A stretch of 64,000 bases of DNA from Selaginella tamariscina (GCA_003024785.1 PUQB01000600.1:1-64000); one strand, 5' to 3'; counted from the stretch's first letter, positions 46,007-58,900 are shown. Notes: a model not told the origin generated them from the letters alone. A program made the numbers and translations.

Positions 46007-48746
46007 TGGCGTTAAAGCGTCCGGGAGAATCTCTGGATCAACAGTTGAAGAAGAAGAAGCCCACATACGCTCCACATGTTAAGAAGATAGCAGACAGGAG
46101 ATGTATAGAGTCTTTGTTCTCTCAGGAGGTAGTGCCCAGCTTGGAGCTCGATGGGGTACATTTGCTTTTGGATCAAGTATTCATGGTTGCTCTGTCCGAT
46201 TTTCGGGACAAGTTCAACATGCTGGCACCTTGGTTGCCTCCACAGTTGCGGAACTATGCACAGTTCATACGCTTCTCTCACCTTTGTAGCAAGCACAGCC
46301 AAGAAAGAACTCAAGGGCGTGATCCGGAGTGTGTTCTCTCGCTTCTGAATGCTCAGTACAGGCAGCAGCAGCTTCCGGTGTTTTCAGACATTCTCCAGGT
46401 TCGTCACATTATATCCAGGATCTTCCTGTGCAGGCCTCGACTCATGCGACTGGCTTACCTGGCATTGCTCAACTGGAGAAGAGCCTTTGGCCTAGCGTCA
46501 CATTTCGGTGGAGTGAAACGCTACCTCCCAAAACACCCGGCCTCTCTTCGCCTTGGGATGGGCAGTCTTCCAGTTGGCTCCTTGATTGTATAGAAGCATA
46601 CTCTTTGAAGCTCCATTGTAAGCCTCTCACTAGTTGTAATACACCAGCATGTTATGCACAAATGTTTGTGTGTTGTTCGTTAGAATACACGTGTGTGTGT
46701 GTGTGCGTGAGTGCGTGTGTACACGATGTACTATTCACGTAACCAGATGCAAATTGTACATATGTTTGTGTTTGGCTGCAGCTCATTTGCGTGTGAGAAA
46801 GTTACCTCTCTTGCTGATCTGCAAGGCAAGCTGAAGAAGTGCTTTGAAGAGGAGCTCGTCAAGGAAGAATGGCTTCTTGATGCAGTTGATCAATGGCCCT
46901 CAATGTAGTAAACACCAGCTTCTGGATATCCGAATCCATTTCAAGGACTTGCCTTTACGACTCCTTAAGGAGGTATGTATTTATTTATTTTTTTCTAGTA
47001 AACTACACAAACAAAACACGCACTACTGTGTATGCAGTCTAGATAGGCCGTTACAAGAGCGTATTGAAGGCCTTACTTGTTTTGCCCCACTTCGGGCCAA
47101 GGGGAAGAATACGCAAAATCATTGTGGAACCAATGTCTCTGCTGGAGCTACTATTTGCTTAAGCCCGTTGTACGTGCTTGTGTTTCGTATAGAGACCGTC
47201 CCTCTATATGTGACTTCTCCAAAGTTGCTCATTGCTTCCCTTGGCCACTTAACACGTTGTGCGGCCTTAATCAAGCTTGTGATTACCTCTGCAGTCGCTT
47301 GCCAGGTAAACGGACCCTTCTTCTTACCTAGCATACATGCATTAGTTGTATCTCTACATATTCATTTAGCTCTTTTACATATACATTTGCAATACACACA
47401 CACACTGAAGAACCACGCGCGCGCGCGCGAGTGATGTCATATATCAACAACTAATAAGAAAGTTGCAACATGCGCACAGGTGTGTCTATAGTTTGTACAC
47501 AGACGCACACGTCTATGAGTATACGTATCCCTTATGCACATTCTAAGCTTGAGTATGTTTCGGGATATTCACCCATATATATAGATACGTGTATTTGTGT
47601 ATGTATTGACTGCTCTTTTGTGTAGAGCGGGCTCGTTTGAGACCCGAAGTGGTACTTGACGGGTTGAGAATTGTGGGTTCATAGAGATTTTACGGACACA
47701 CGCTCAGATACCTCCTGGCCTGGGGGATATTCTTGAAAACCGGCACATTCTTGCGAAGCATGTTCTATGCCGGTATCGGTTGTTTCAGCTTGCAAGACTT
47801 TCATGTCGCTTTGGAAGACGGACGTGTTTGGACTGCCTTATGATACAACTTGGGCAGACATTTGTGCTACAAACACAGGTATCTTATATCCATAAACCCG
47901 CATTACATAAATGTGCCAGTTATATATATGAGAGACAGGTTCGGAGTTGGCAAGATTCGTGCTGGACAAAGTCTTTCCAGGCATCCCATTCAGGACAGTT
48001 ATTAAGGAGATGGATAGGTTCCGTTTGGTCAAGCCTGCTCCACACGTTACAGTGCAATACATCTCATCTAGGAGAGACGAGGTGTTAAGATCCGGACTTA
48101 TAAAGCTTGAATGGCTTACAAACAAAACCGAGCATATAGCATACTTGATTGTTCAAGGCAAGGTAATGCTCTCTCCTCTCTCTCTCTCTCTCTCAACATC
48201 CATTTCTTTCTCAGATCTGTGGGAAGTTTCAAGGAGTTTGTGTCTAAGCAGCTGCCAAGCAATTTTGCGGGGTCTCTAGAACCTGCAACGAAAATGGACA
48301 GTGTGTTTTACATATTTCAATGGTTGATGGGCCTGGTTGCCATCCACGTTTTCTTCGACTACATTGTTTCAGTTTTGGGTACGAGATTCTCTGAATTAGC
48401 TCCTCTACTTCCACCTGTTCTCCGTGAGGAGTCTGAATTTTCCGGTTGACAACATATTTGGCTACTACACCTTTGATAGGTGTGTGGGTGCGTGCGTGCG
48501 TGTTATCAAGTTGCGTGCATGCGTGTAATGACACTGTTTATACACAGTTGGCCTTGAGAAAGCTAAGGAGCAATATCGAGGTAGCATTGGGAATCTAGGT
48601 CGGGTCATGTCCAAGTTGAAAGAGTACTATAACTTTGTCAGTGAGGATGTGGAACTTTTAATCAGAAATGTGGAGCATATAGCCAAGCTCACGTCGTTGT
48701 GGAGACCATTTCTGCATATGCTCGCTGCCCAGGTACGACTCACTGT

Positions 48747-48777
<31 letters not shown>

Positions 48778-49440
48778 GTCCATTTACAGGTAATTAAGTG
48801 TACAAGGAAAGAGAAGGAGATAAAAGGCCCATGGAAGAATGTTGACGTTGACGCATATGTACTCCCGCCAGGGTTTAACTGTAAGGATTTCAGTTATGAA
48901 TTTGCGAACTCTGAGCAGCTCGGTGCATTGCTGGACCAGTTAGAAACACTCGCTCAAGACAGTGGTAAGTACGTGTCACACGCATACATTTCTGTGTGTT
49001 TAAGTTTCTTATATTATTGTTATAATACATATTAATTTTGATCTGTTATTGGTCTCAAATACGTTAGAGATGTAGTTACGAACAGACTTATATATATATA
49101 TTTTAATCTATATAGTAATATGCTCAAACAGAATACTAACGCTCTTGAGTTTCTGGTTGTTTACAGAGATTGGTCTTATGAAAAATGCAACTAGCACAGA
49201 CCGCTTAGGAGTCCCAGTCCGCTATGGTAGATAATATACATACCAACACGCACGCACACACACACACTCATGGGCGTTATGTTGTTTACAGACAGTGGTG
49301 TTGCACCAGCGGCAGTTAGGGGGACAGGCTTGAATTATGCAAGACAGTATGGAGTTTTTGAAATCAGAGTGGTTAGAGATGACCTTGACAAGGCTGCTTT
49401 TCTTGTTGTACAAGGCCAGTTATATGTACCTGAATTATAT
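46007..49440 (+). CDS. Unidentified multi-exon locus (gene Y), Lys-rich N-terminus
   Basis: Starts MALKRPGESLDQQLKKKKP after a telo-box-like CTAGGGTT; the basic stretch looks like a nuclear targeting signal. Coding-like segments: 46007-46397 (SLELDGVHLLLDQVF, DFRDKFNMLAPWLPPQLRN), 46782-46967 (SLADLQGKLKKCFEEELVKE), about 47030-47306, 47640-47880, 47940-48160 (RFVLDKVFPGIPFRTVIKEMD), 48217-48450, 48549-48731, 48790-48963 and 49293-49418 (RGTGLNYARQYGVFEIRV). GC is raised in these parts. No single set of exons stays open; at least some frame slips like those in the neighbouring genes are likely. A faint likeness of the first exon to NELF-B (LDLHG..QSVF..LRDKL) is too weak to use. Function unknown. 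Confidence 0.4.
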
Positions 49441-49978
49441 TAAATATTTGGTAGTGTGAAATAGACTTTGTTTTGCAATTCATTAATAATAAAAAGCTCT
49501 TGTTAAGTATGTATATCAATAGTGTGTTGTGTGTGTGTGTGTGTGTGCTTGTTTTGCACGTGAGATATCAATTAACAGGATTTAGAAATGAGGGCACATT
49601 CGAACAAACATATATATTTATCTAATACTTAATTATTGATTTTGTCTAAGTAGGAAAATTCATTCACACTAAAATAATGTTTAATTGTGGTACTTAATGA
49701 TTTAAATAATAAACATACATAATAATAACATACATGAGAAAGAAGGTCAAAGTTTTAAAAATATTTTGCATTAACATTTAATTTAAAAATTAGGTAAACC
49801 ATTTATGCCCTTATAATTTTAATGTTTTTATTTAAATAAATGTGAGGTTTATACTTTTATTAACATTTAACTTTATTAATATGTAGGCTGACAATACATG
49901 TCACACTTAATTCTTATTAAATTATATATATATTATATTTTTTTTTATTTTTCTTTTTGAGTTATTATTAATCAATTG
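49441..49978. other. AT-rich spacer
   Basis: A (GT)n run at 49526-49548, otherwise AT-rich sequence with no coding signal. A TATA-like TATAAATAG at about 49980 precedes the orphan exon. Confidence 0.4.
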
Positions 49979-50006
49979 TTTATAAATAGTTTGGGAATTA
50001 GGGTTT

Positions 50007-50135
50007 ATGGCAGTGGAATGCGAGGCGCTGCGGATCGACGCAACAAATTCGTGTAATCTACGAGATGCAATTGGGGCATGCAAGTCCTGCTGGAAATGCA
50101 ACAATATAGCCGGATTAGCATACGCAGATAGAGAG
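50007..50135 (+). CDS. Orphan first exon, unknown gene
   Basis: ATG follows TTAGGGTTT, and 43 codons (MAVECEALRIDATNSCNLRD .. IAGLAYADRE) run to a good donor (GAG/GTACAT). Composition is clearly coding-like against an AT-rich background and includes a C-x2-C pair (CKSCWKC). I find no convincing continuation within 1 kb except the segment near 50960. The protein family is unknown. Confidence 0.35.
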
Positions 50136-50945
50136 GTACATTCATAGACATACGTACACATATACAAACACCGTTTTGAATATATCACACACACACACAC
50201 ACACATACATATGTATGTATGTATATGTATATCTAGTGTGTATGTTTGGTTATATATCAAAAGGTCATATCATTATTACGAACTATCTGTATATACGTAG
50301 ATTATGTCAACAATGAGTACGATAAACCAAACCGACATACACATGCATAAATGCATAGTACTTTTGTATATATAGCTATCTATATATATACATACATAGA
50401 GAGAGAGAGGTAGTGATCATTCCTGTGCCAAGAATTAACAGAACGAACAAAAGCCTATATGTATTTGTGTACTGTTATATCTTGGTACCTGAGACTTAAA
50501 AGTATATATCACATAGCTGTTATGAACCTCTGCCCATTGACAGACGCACACACATGATAACCATTCTGTATACATGGATGCGAACAATTAATACAGTAAC
50601 CAAAACCACACGCACATGCATAAATGCGTAGCTATTATGAGCCTTTCCCCATTACATTGCTCATGTAAAGTCATTCTGTGTACACGCCAACAACGAACAA
50701 AATACACCAAACCCGCATACACTTTCCGTCTCTATGTGTACATCCAATAAACATGCTTAGATCCGAGATCAATCTATTTTCAATCTGCAAACCATAATTA
50801 ATAAGGCATAATAAATCTGCATTTAATAAAGATATGTTAAATTTAGCCTAACTTAGATAGGGGATCATTCTTTAATTATTGATCAGTTAATCAATAAGAC
50901 ATTAATAATCACTATTTGTTTGAAATTTTTTTAATTAAGATTAGA

Positions 50946-51068
50946 TTAGGTTTAAGATCGAGATACCGATACATAATTTAGCTATGTTAGTAAACCTGAT
51001 GGCTGCCTTCGACTCGATCAGTGAAGTTAACAAGTGCCTAATGGAAGTTCCTAAAGCAACAGTTTGAC
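50946..51068 (+). CDS. Possible last exon, unknown gene
   Basis: An open segment reading EIPIHNLAMLVNLMAAFDSI then SEVNKCLMEVPKATV and stop, with an AG acceptor-like site just before. It could be the final exon of the gene starting at 50007, but nothing proves the link. Confidence 0.25.
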
Positions 51069-52685
51069 GGTTAGAAAACACACATGCACGCCACGAGAGA
51101 GAGTGTATATACCTGCATAAGTTGCCTTGAACCACTACATATGCTATACGCTCGCTTTTGCTAGAGTCTGTCCTGAATCTAATGCATCATGCTTCACCTT
51201 CACATAATTATAAGTATATAAATCATCATCATTCACATAACAAATTGATATATTGGACGCTACTCACTATTAATCACTATTAAGATGGTCAAGTTTGCAA
51301 CTCCTCCCTTATCGCATTGTGCTTTGTTCTTCCCATTACCTCTATTAAGTTTCTTCTTAGCAAAGTACACCTCTAATGTAATATCCTTTCCAATAACATT
51401 TGTAAATTCTATGACCTCTTCCTCTCGTTTATGACTTTTATTTGCATTTGCACTCTCGTTTACAATAATGCCACATCGTGTGAATTACTATAACTAGTGC
51501 ATTTAACTTTGACTTAACAATGTTGACAAGTTTTGCAAACACTTCTCACCACGAATATAATGTTGTGAAATCTTGAAAGAAAGAGTTGAGTGAAATTCAA
51601 AATCCTTTTTTCTTATTCAATGGATCTTAAACAACTTTAAATTGTCAAAAATGAAAACAAATTTCATCATATCACTATAAAACTCATCGTCATCCTTATT
51701 CTCGATGGCCTCAAATTCTTTTTTCATTATTAACATTGTTTAATTGTTTTATCTCCACATTATTCCTTCAACTCCTTCTAAAGTTTTATAAACGGTTGAA
51801 CTTTGGGGAACAACAATATCACACTATCATTTACAACATTGGAGATTGAGACAATAATATTTATCCTTCATCTCCCATTTAGAAGTTAAAAAAAAAAAAG
51901 AAAAAAAGTTAAAAGAATTATCCATGCAATATAAACCAACACTTGGACGATGATACAGCTTAAATATATTAAAAAATGTCTTTATTTAAAAATACATATA
52001 TTATTCCTGATGTGCTCTCCACATGGAAAGAAACACCACATGATTGGATGACTTTCTATAGATCCTTAACTTTTAATAACATTTTTTATCTTAAATGGTT
52101 TTAGATGTGATTCTATCTTCAAACCTAAAAGAGCCATCTTTACGAACATAAATAAGGATCTTTTTTAATAATAATACATAACATGTTTCAATACCATGAA
52201 CAATCTTTAAAATAATAATGACAAAATGGAAATATAATTTATTCCCTAATTAATGAAATATATATGAAATTATTATGTTAATCGTGTGATTCACATGTTC
52301 TATCTTTATGTATAATTAAGGGTAAGAGATGCATGTCAAAGACAAATATTAATATCATTTGAATAAGGCACATAACCAGAGGCAATGCTCCATAAAGGAA
52401 GCATTTGCATTATTATAGTACAAAAGACATATTGTCATATATACTTTTATTATTAAAAAGATACATAATATGCACTTTGGAGGAGTAATGAGAAAGGCTA
52501 TTCAACCCAGCCAAGTCTTTAAAAAAATACTCATAAAAATATTTATTCTTAATAATAAGCATGAGTGGTATGTACTTTAGATGTTGCCTTTTAAGCATGG
52601 GTTGTATTTAATAACACCTCATCATCCTTGTTTAAACTTTCCTTACTAAGTTTATCACATGTTCCACTATTCAACATCGACGTAA
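51069..52685. other. AT-rich spacer, possibly old element remains
   Basis: 51290-51870 is less AT-rich than its surroundings and rich in CTTC/CATC phrases on the plus strand, as decayed coding sequence often is, but I could not match it to a family. The rest shows nothing recognisable. Confidence 0.3.
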
Positions 52686-52689
52686 AACT

Positions 52690-53400
52690 GTTAAATTATG
52701 TAAAAATAATATTTAAATAATTGAATCTTGTCAAAATGTTATATGAAAATGAACAAAAATTAAAACACAGTAGTGATAATTTTTATTCATTAAATAAGAT
52801 ATAAAATATATAATGTGTTTTAATTTTTAATTATTTTATATAGAACTCTTACATAATTTGATGGTTTTACGACATTTGAGCTACTTGGTGATATGTAAAA
52901 TAATTAAATCATGTAAAAATAACATTTAAACCATTGAATTGTATTAAAATATTATATAAAAATGAATAAAAATTAAAATAAAGTGATGCTAAGTTTTATT
53001 CATTAATCAGATTTTAAATACATAATGTGTTTAGTTTTTTTATTTATTTTATATAGCATTCTTACATAATTTAATAGTGTTATATAATATTAACATACTC
53101 AATGATGTAAAACTATTAAACCATGTCAAAGTAACATTTAAGTTGTGAAACCTTGTCAGATGTTTGTAAAAAAACTGAATAAAAGTGAAAACATATAAAT
53201 GTTAAGTCTTATTTACTGAGTACAATTTAAAAATATATATTGTGCTTTAAATTTAATTATTTTATATAGTATTCTTACATAGTTCGAGGGTATTATTAAG
53301 TAACTCAAGTGTTACAAGACTTGTTGCTTTAATATTTTTATATAATTTAATGATTTTACATATTGTTGAGTAGTTGAAGTGCCTATGTAATTGACATGTA
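52690..53400. repeat. Satellite-like tandem repeat, about 185-200 bp unit, about four copies (left arm)
   Basis: Units start near 52680, 52860, 53060 and 53290. Each has a TTAAATNATGTAAAAATAACATTTAA part, an AATGAATAAAAATTAAAACA part and a TTTTATTCATTAATCAGAT part. The same array occurs inverted at 62650-63330. Confidence 0.65.
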
Positions 53401-54039
53401 TGATCTTTACTTATAAACATTTATTAATATTCATATAATAAGCAGTAAGCAATTCTTTATTTAATTATATATGAACATTCTTGCATGTAAATATTCACTA
53501 ATTTATTTGCATGATTTGTGTCTCACATGTAATTGTCGTTGTTTGTTTTACTTTTCTATATGTTTATACACATGTGATATAGATTGAGAAGTCGAAGGAG
53601 TTCCAAAGCTAACGAGTCAAAAGTATATAATATAACGTTTCGTTCATTAGTGTGTCTATATATACACTGTATTTTGAGGTTGTTATTGATCTCTTTAATA
53701 CAATATATATATATATATATATAAAAGACAATGATTTGCATAATTAGACATGCTATATATTATAAGTTATAATGTTTAACTTAAATATCATTAAATAGTT
53801 GATAATATATACATATATAGTTAACATATATGTGTACAAATATTTACTGATTGTGACAAGCAAACGGATATCAAAGACTGAATAATGTGGGTGTATATGT
53901 ATTTAATAGTAGCTAATGGAGTGTTAGCATCTCCTAAGTATGTCGAAATTAAAGTATTAAATCAGTTTTATACATATCTATCTAGCTGTGTACCGAGTAT
54001 ATGATTGTTTCCATATAAAAGTAATTATATATATAATAT

Positions 54040-54510
54040 AAAATTTGCAGTATATCGAGGTTTCTCAATGTTGGATCCGAAAACAGCCCCGGGAATGGAA
54101 ACGGTCCCGACATTCGAGCTGCTAAACGCAGACACGGCCTTTGCTTCATAAGCACCCTCGTGCACTAAACCCTTTGGGAACACAAAAACATCACCCTTTT
54201 GCAGCTTCTGTACGAAGAGCTTGTTTGTAGTGTCTATGAGTCCCACGGTTAGCCATCCTTGTTCTACATAGAGAAGCTCCGTTCCCCTACACCACGCGTG
54301 TTAAACAAGTGTGTGCGTGTACGTATGTATAACATGCAAGTTTAGTTCAAACACTAACACACATGCACGCACGTGGGGTGAGTGTGTGGAGAGTTAATTG
54401 CACCAGGTTGGAAAGAGAGTTTAGCAAGTGAGACACGAGGCCTTCGAGTGCAAGGAGCTCTACTAGAGAGGCTTTCTTCACAAGGAACTGGCAGTGACTC
54501 CACCCCTGAA
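54040..54510 (-). pseudogene. Germin-like protein, truncated copy (left arm)
   Basis: Germin-like proteins are secreted cupin-fold proteins of the plant cell wall. Exon 1 remnant (about 54370-54510) keeps KGQFLVKKASL, LEGL and the cupin metal box PGAINSPHTHP in broken frames. Exon 2 (about 54050-54285) reads ELLYVEQGWLTVGLIDTTNK then LFVQKLQKGDVFVFPKGLVH and VGTVSIPGAVFGSN, typical of the second cupin box and C-terminal half. Compared with the right copy it has an 11-bp loss after GLVH, and its C-terminus is replaced by AT-repeat sequence because of the 762-bp deletion. Its N-terminal half is cut off by LINE sequence. It cannot make a full protein. Confidence 0.88.
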
Positions 54511-54515
54511 CCCAG

Positions 54516-54935
54516 TGAACGTCATTCCCCAGCTGGAGCTGTTGCTGGACCGTGAGCAAACCCCTTTGGAAAATCCAGAGATTCCTTGCTTTCCAAATTA
54601 CCCAGCAAACCAGCACCACTATTGTAAGTCTTGCAAGAAGCGGCATTTGCTGCAACTGAAAATCCCCTGTGAAAAGTTGGACAGATGGCGGTATGTCCCG
54701 TAGAGCCGGGATGGCGACCCACACTTCTCGCGCTCAGTTTGATGAAGAGATGATGTGTTATTTCATCTGCCAACCCGCAGCGAGTACAGTCCGTTGAATC
54801 TGCAATGCCTGCTTTCTGTCGTCGCTCATTCATCGGGAGTCCACTGACAAGCAGTTGCTTGTAAAACCAGCGGATTTCGAAGGGAATAGGAAGCCTCCAT
54901 AGTATGCGCCACAATCGTTTCCAATGCCCTGTTCC
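54516..54935 (-). mobile_element. LINE (non-LTR retrotransposon) ORF2 3' fragment
   Basis: On the minus strand: RLWRILWRLPIPFEIRWFYK then LPMNERRQKAGIADSTDCTRCG and EITHHLF, the zf-RVT domain found at the end of plant L1-type ORF2 (W.LP.P.K, LP....L..R.I, C..C, HLF). It is followed in a second frame by VVLVCWVIWKARNLWIF, also typical of that region. There is at least one frameshift. It joins germin-like sequence near 54515. No poly(A) tail or target duplication is visible. Confidence 0.8.
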
Positions 54936-55480
54936 ATGCTCATCCTAGAATGAGAAAATGTCCCAAAAAAAACTCTTGAGCCTTGAATTGGTATAGGCTT
55001 TGACAGAGAAGGGACTCTTGGCCACCCATTTGTGTCAAAGTGTAGAGGTTGAAGGTTGTCCCACTTGCTACAATAATCCGTTGGCTAGGTGTGCATCCAG
55101 CCCAAGATTTTCAGCAGCTCTAAGAGTATGTTGTGAATGTGATGCCATAGGTGGTGAAACTGAAAAACGCTCATATCCCAGCGATTTGCAAGGCCAATGT
55201 TTCCTAGAGCCAGACATCATCCCTCTGCCGTATATCTCGGGGTCCAAAATATTGGATCGCCTAACCCGACTTTGAGAAAGCTGGGGTCTGGAATATTTAA
55301 GAATATTCTTTTAGTCGGCAGATTATGATGCCAGACAATTTTTAACTGGATTGTTGAAATTTAAGTAATAATTGAGTCTGCCGTATATGCAAACTGAAAC
55401 ATTATTATTCATTAAAATTGCAGCAGTTTCAAACATTAAAAACTCAAGTATGCCTCTTGCGTGGTAGCATTTGAACAAAT
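54936..55480. other. Spacer, possibly more decayed coding sequence
   Basis: 55000-55275 has coding-like composition and open frames on both strands but no family match. It may be more of the LINE or of the methyltransferase-like fragment; both would read on the minus strand. Confidence 0.3.
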
Positions 55481-55736
55481 TTTGATCCACTAATGTGGCT
55501 TGGGGGTGGAAGTGGCTCAGTCTGCACTAGCTTAAGTGTGATGTTCCTGTTGAGCTTCTTAAGTGCAAATTCTATGAGTTTCTTATTTTTTCCTATTCCC
55601 ATAATATTCTTCCCAAGATCAGCAGCTGCAACTAGGGAGGAACCTATATCGGAGCCTATGTCTCAAACAAGATCACCAGGTCTGCTTAAATGCTCAATAA
55701 TTAGCTGCATTAGTAGAACACTTTTCGATTGGATAG
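55480..55736 (-). pseudogene. DNA N4/N6-methyltransferase-like fragment
   Basis: The minus strand reads SVLLMQLIIEHLSRPGDLV, DIGSDIGSSLVAAADLGKN and IMGIGKNKKLIEFALKKLN. This fits the end of amino-methyltransferases: KP..LL..LI..FS.PGD.V, then D.F.GSG.T..AA..LGR..IGIE and an A..RL helix. The SAM-binding DPFxGSG is changed to DIGSDIGS and the frame is broken, so it is dead. Sequence on the far side of the retroelement (60358-60400, minus strand) has a TCTTGCAG acceptor and could be its upstream part. Whether it came from a bacterial-like gene or from a transposon-borne methylase cannot be told. Confidence 0.5.
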
Positions 55737-55931
55737 TGTTACACTCGGATGTTGATCCATAGTCTTGGTCAAACATTGACCATGATTGATCTCATGTTTA
55801 AGTTAATGAGACCTTAATTTTGGAGAGCAACAATAGTGTAATAGCTTTTGGGAGTGGAGTTTCAACTTGCTATATCTCAGGGTGAGCTAGAGTGCTCTAA
55901 GGTTAAGTACAGTGCCTGTAGGAGTGTAACA
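55737..55931 (+). repeat. 5' LTR of the old Ty3/gypsy element
   Basis: Starts TGTTACACTC and ends GGAGTGTAACA. The inner part (CTTGGTCAAACATTGACCATG, GAGTGGAGTTTCAACTTGC) matches the 3' LTR. Confidence 0.85.
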
Positions 55932-58900
55932 GCTTGGTATCAGGACAAGGTTGAGATAACCTTGCTTTACTGTGTGAACTAATATAATGTTAGATTATGT
56001 GTCTAATTTAAAGTATTGGTGCTCAACGTGAAAGGAGTCGAGAGTGAAGCTCGAATGGAACACAACACTCTACGAGTAGTGAACATTATCATGTGAGTAG
56101 AGTTGAATGACGGTTCTTTAAAAAAGCCTCTTCCTAAGTTTGATAGCCATGGCATAGTTCTCATGGTTGAGCAAAGTGAACAAACTGCTGAGGACTACTC
56201 ATCGAAGGAAGGCGGACTTGTGTGAAGAAGTTTTTGACTATTTAGATTCACTTCATGAATGCTTTCAAGAAGAAGTATGCACCTACATACAATGCACATG
56301 ATGCTCATCTCAAGCTTGAGATTTCAAGTAAGGAAATTTCTTGCTTAAAATTACATTAGCAGGACGAGAGCATTTATCACTCACGATCCTGAGATGTCAT
56401 TCACTTTCCAATGTGACTATTTCATTAACGAACTTCAAGAGTGTCTAGTTGGTGAATGCATTGGAGAGTCGGAAAAAGAGTTTAACTTTTGATGAGGTAG
56501 TGGAGAAGGCTACTACATGAATGGAAAGGATGCATTGGTAGTTGGAAAGCAAAAGATTTGAGAGGACTGTAAGACTAAGGAGTCTTGAACCAAGTTCTAG
56601 AAGAAGTATGAAATGATGCTAAAAGTTCCAAACATCATGGAGGTAGTAAAGAAATACCAGAAGGACAAAGACCACAAGGGAGTTGGTTGGAGTCTTGGCA
56701 ATCATGAATGCTTTGAGTGTAATGATTTAAATCGTTACATCAAAGATTGTCCTATCTTTCAAGGCTAAGAAAGCCAAGAATGAGAAGTAGTGAAAGAGAT
56801 GGGACAAGAGGAAGCAACTTTAAAGGATCTGAAAACTCCAAGCTCTAAGGTGTTGTCTATAATAACTAGAGAGATGAGTTGTGTGCTTGGGAAACACTGC
56901 TATAGTTGTCTATAAGGCTAATCTTGGTAATCTAATTTGCTTTGAATGAACGGTCAATGGAGTTTCGGTATTTATTCTATTTGATCATAGTAGAAGTGAT
57001 GAGTTCATCTCTTTGGCACTGGTGAAGAGATTGACCTTGTTAACTAAGAGGATTGATCCATACATGGTGGAAGAAGCTACTACCTCTCCACAAGAACAAA
57101 GTGCTTATGTAGAGCTTACAATGGAAGTTGGAGATGTGTCCTTCAAAAAACATTCTTTTTAGTGGAGTTAAGGCATTATAATCTCATCATTGTGATGACT
57201 TGGATGGAAAAGTACAATCCACAGCTTAATTGAACTAAGAAGTGGAAGGAGCCACGTCCTCAATGGAGTTGGTTACATGCCTGCTTTTAAGCTTCTATCG
57301 ACTACCGCTTTAAAGAATTCAATACACGTTTTGAGGTCATTAGGTGATGAATTTTATTACGTCCACTTCAAAGAAGTTAATGAAGGACCGATTAAATGCT
57401 AGTCACTATTCACTGATCAACGATTTGACCAAGGTGGATGTCTTGTCAACCTGTTCATGAGGTGTTGGGGAAGTTTGAGGATGTTTTTTTCCTCTCATCT
57501 ACATGCAAAGTGGCACTATTTTGTGGAGTAGACCATGAGATTGAGCTTGAGCATTGTGTTAAACCGATTTCAAAGAGTTCATATCGTTTGAGCTTCTTGG
57601 AGGAGTTGAAAGTGAAGAAACAAGTGGGGAGTTATTGGCACAAGACTTTATTCAGCCTAGCAAGTCATCTTATGGAGCTCTGGTGCTCCTTGTGTGAAAG
57701 AAGGATAGATCGATGAGGATGTGTATTGATTATCATGCCTTCAACAAGGTGAATATGAAGAATAAGTTTCTGATGCTAAGAGCTAATGATCTATTTGATT
57801 AGCTTGCAAAGGTAAGGCAGTTTATCAAAATTGACTTATGAAGCAGGTATCATTAGATTATTGTGAAAGGGCAAGATGTTGTTAAGACAACATTTAGAAT
57901 CGCATGGTCATTTGAGTTTCTTATTATGCTATTTGGTATGACAAACACCCATGCAATGTTCATGTAGTTAATGAAATCCATTTTATTGATTATATCGATC
58001 ATTTTATTAAAGTCTTCTTAAATGATATTTTCATCTGTAGCAGAAGCATGTGAAACATCCATGTTGAGTGTTACAGATTCTTAGGGAAAAGAAACTATAT
58101 GCTAAGCTCTTGAAGTGTGAGTTTGCTAAAAAGGAGGTGGAGTATCTCAAGTATATTGTTTTTAAGAATGGTGTTGTTTCTGATCCTAAGAAGGTAGATG
58201 CAGTGAGGCATTGGTATGTGCCTAAAGACATGCAAGAGCTTAGAAGTTTTATGGGCTTGATTAATTACTACGTCAATTTATTCAAGGCTTTAATCGTTTA
58301 GCTCTTCTTTTGACATCATGGTAGGAAGAACATTATGTTTAAGTAGTCTACAAAGACAGTGCAGCATTTGAAGCTTTGAAGATTGCATTGACAACAATAC
58401 TAGTGTTAACTATCACTAATGAGAATTAGTCTTATGCCATTGGAGGAGTTCTTATGCAAGCCATGTCCTTGCTTTTGAGAGTCAAAAATTAAATGATACA
58501 GAATGTCAATATTTGACTTATGATTAAGAATTGATGGCTATCATGCATGCCGTGCACACCTAGAGGCACTATCTACATAGTGGATGTCCTTTCAAAGTGT
58601 TTATTGATCACAAACCTATGAGGCATTTCTTACATAAGAAGAATCTAAATGCTAGCCATGCTCGTGGGTTGGTGTTTCTACATGAGTTTTCAAGATTTAT
58701 AATTGTCCATTATAAGGAGGGGAAGGAAAATGGTTGTAGATGCTCTTTCTCGTATCAGATGATTGAATGTTATTAGAAGGATTGAAAGATGTTTGGTTTC
58801 TTTTATTCGCAAAGCAAAACTAAGGATCTAGTTTGTTAACAGCTTCTCAATAGTTTAGTGGAACCTTATGCTGAGCAGAATGGTTTACTCTTATACAAGC

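Larger units (their letters stand above)
52690..54515 (-). repeat. Left arm of a large inverted duplication
   Basis: Its reverse complement follows 60905-63330: germin-like exon pieces (54050-54510), the block with TTGATTTAATACTTTAATTTCG (53945-53975 here, 62272-62292 right), and the satellite-like AT repeats. The arms differ by many substitutions and small indels, so the event is not recent. Relative to the right arm this copy lacks the 762 bp at 61364-62125. Confidence 0.85.

Noticed and set aside
46007-46397. Gene Y as NELF-B, based on a short likeness (LELDG, Q.F, RDK)
   Set aside because: The match covers about 30 residues with gaps, and the rest of the locus shows no NELF-B pattern. 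NELF is not generally reported from plants.
48840-49420. NuoD/hydrogenase large-subunit-like pattern (RGTGLNYA)
   Set aside because: Only a few residues agree and the metal-binding Cys motifs are not seen.
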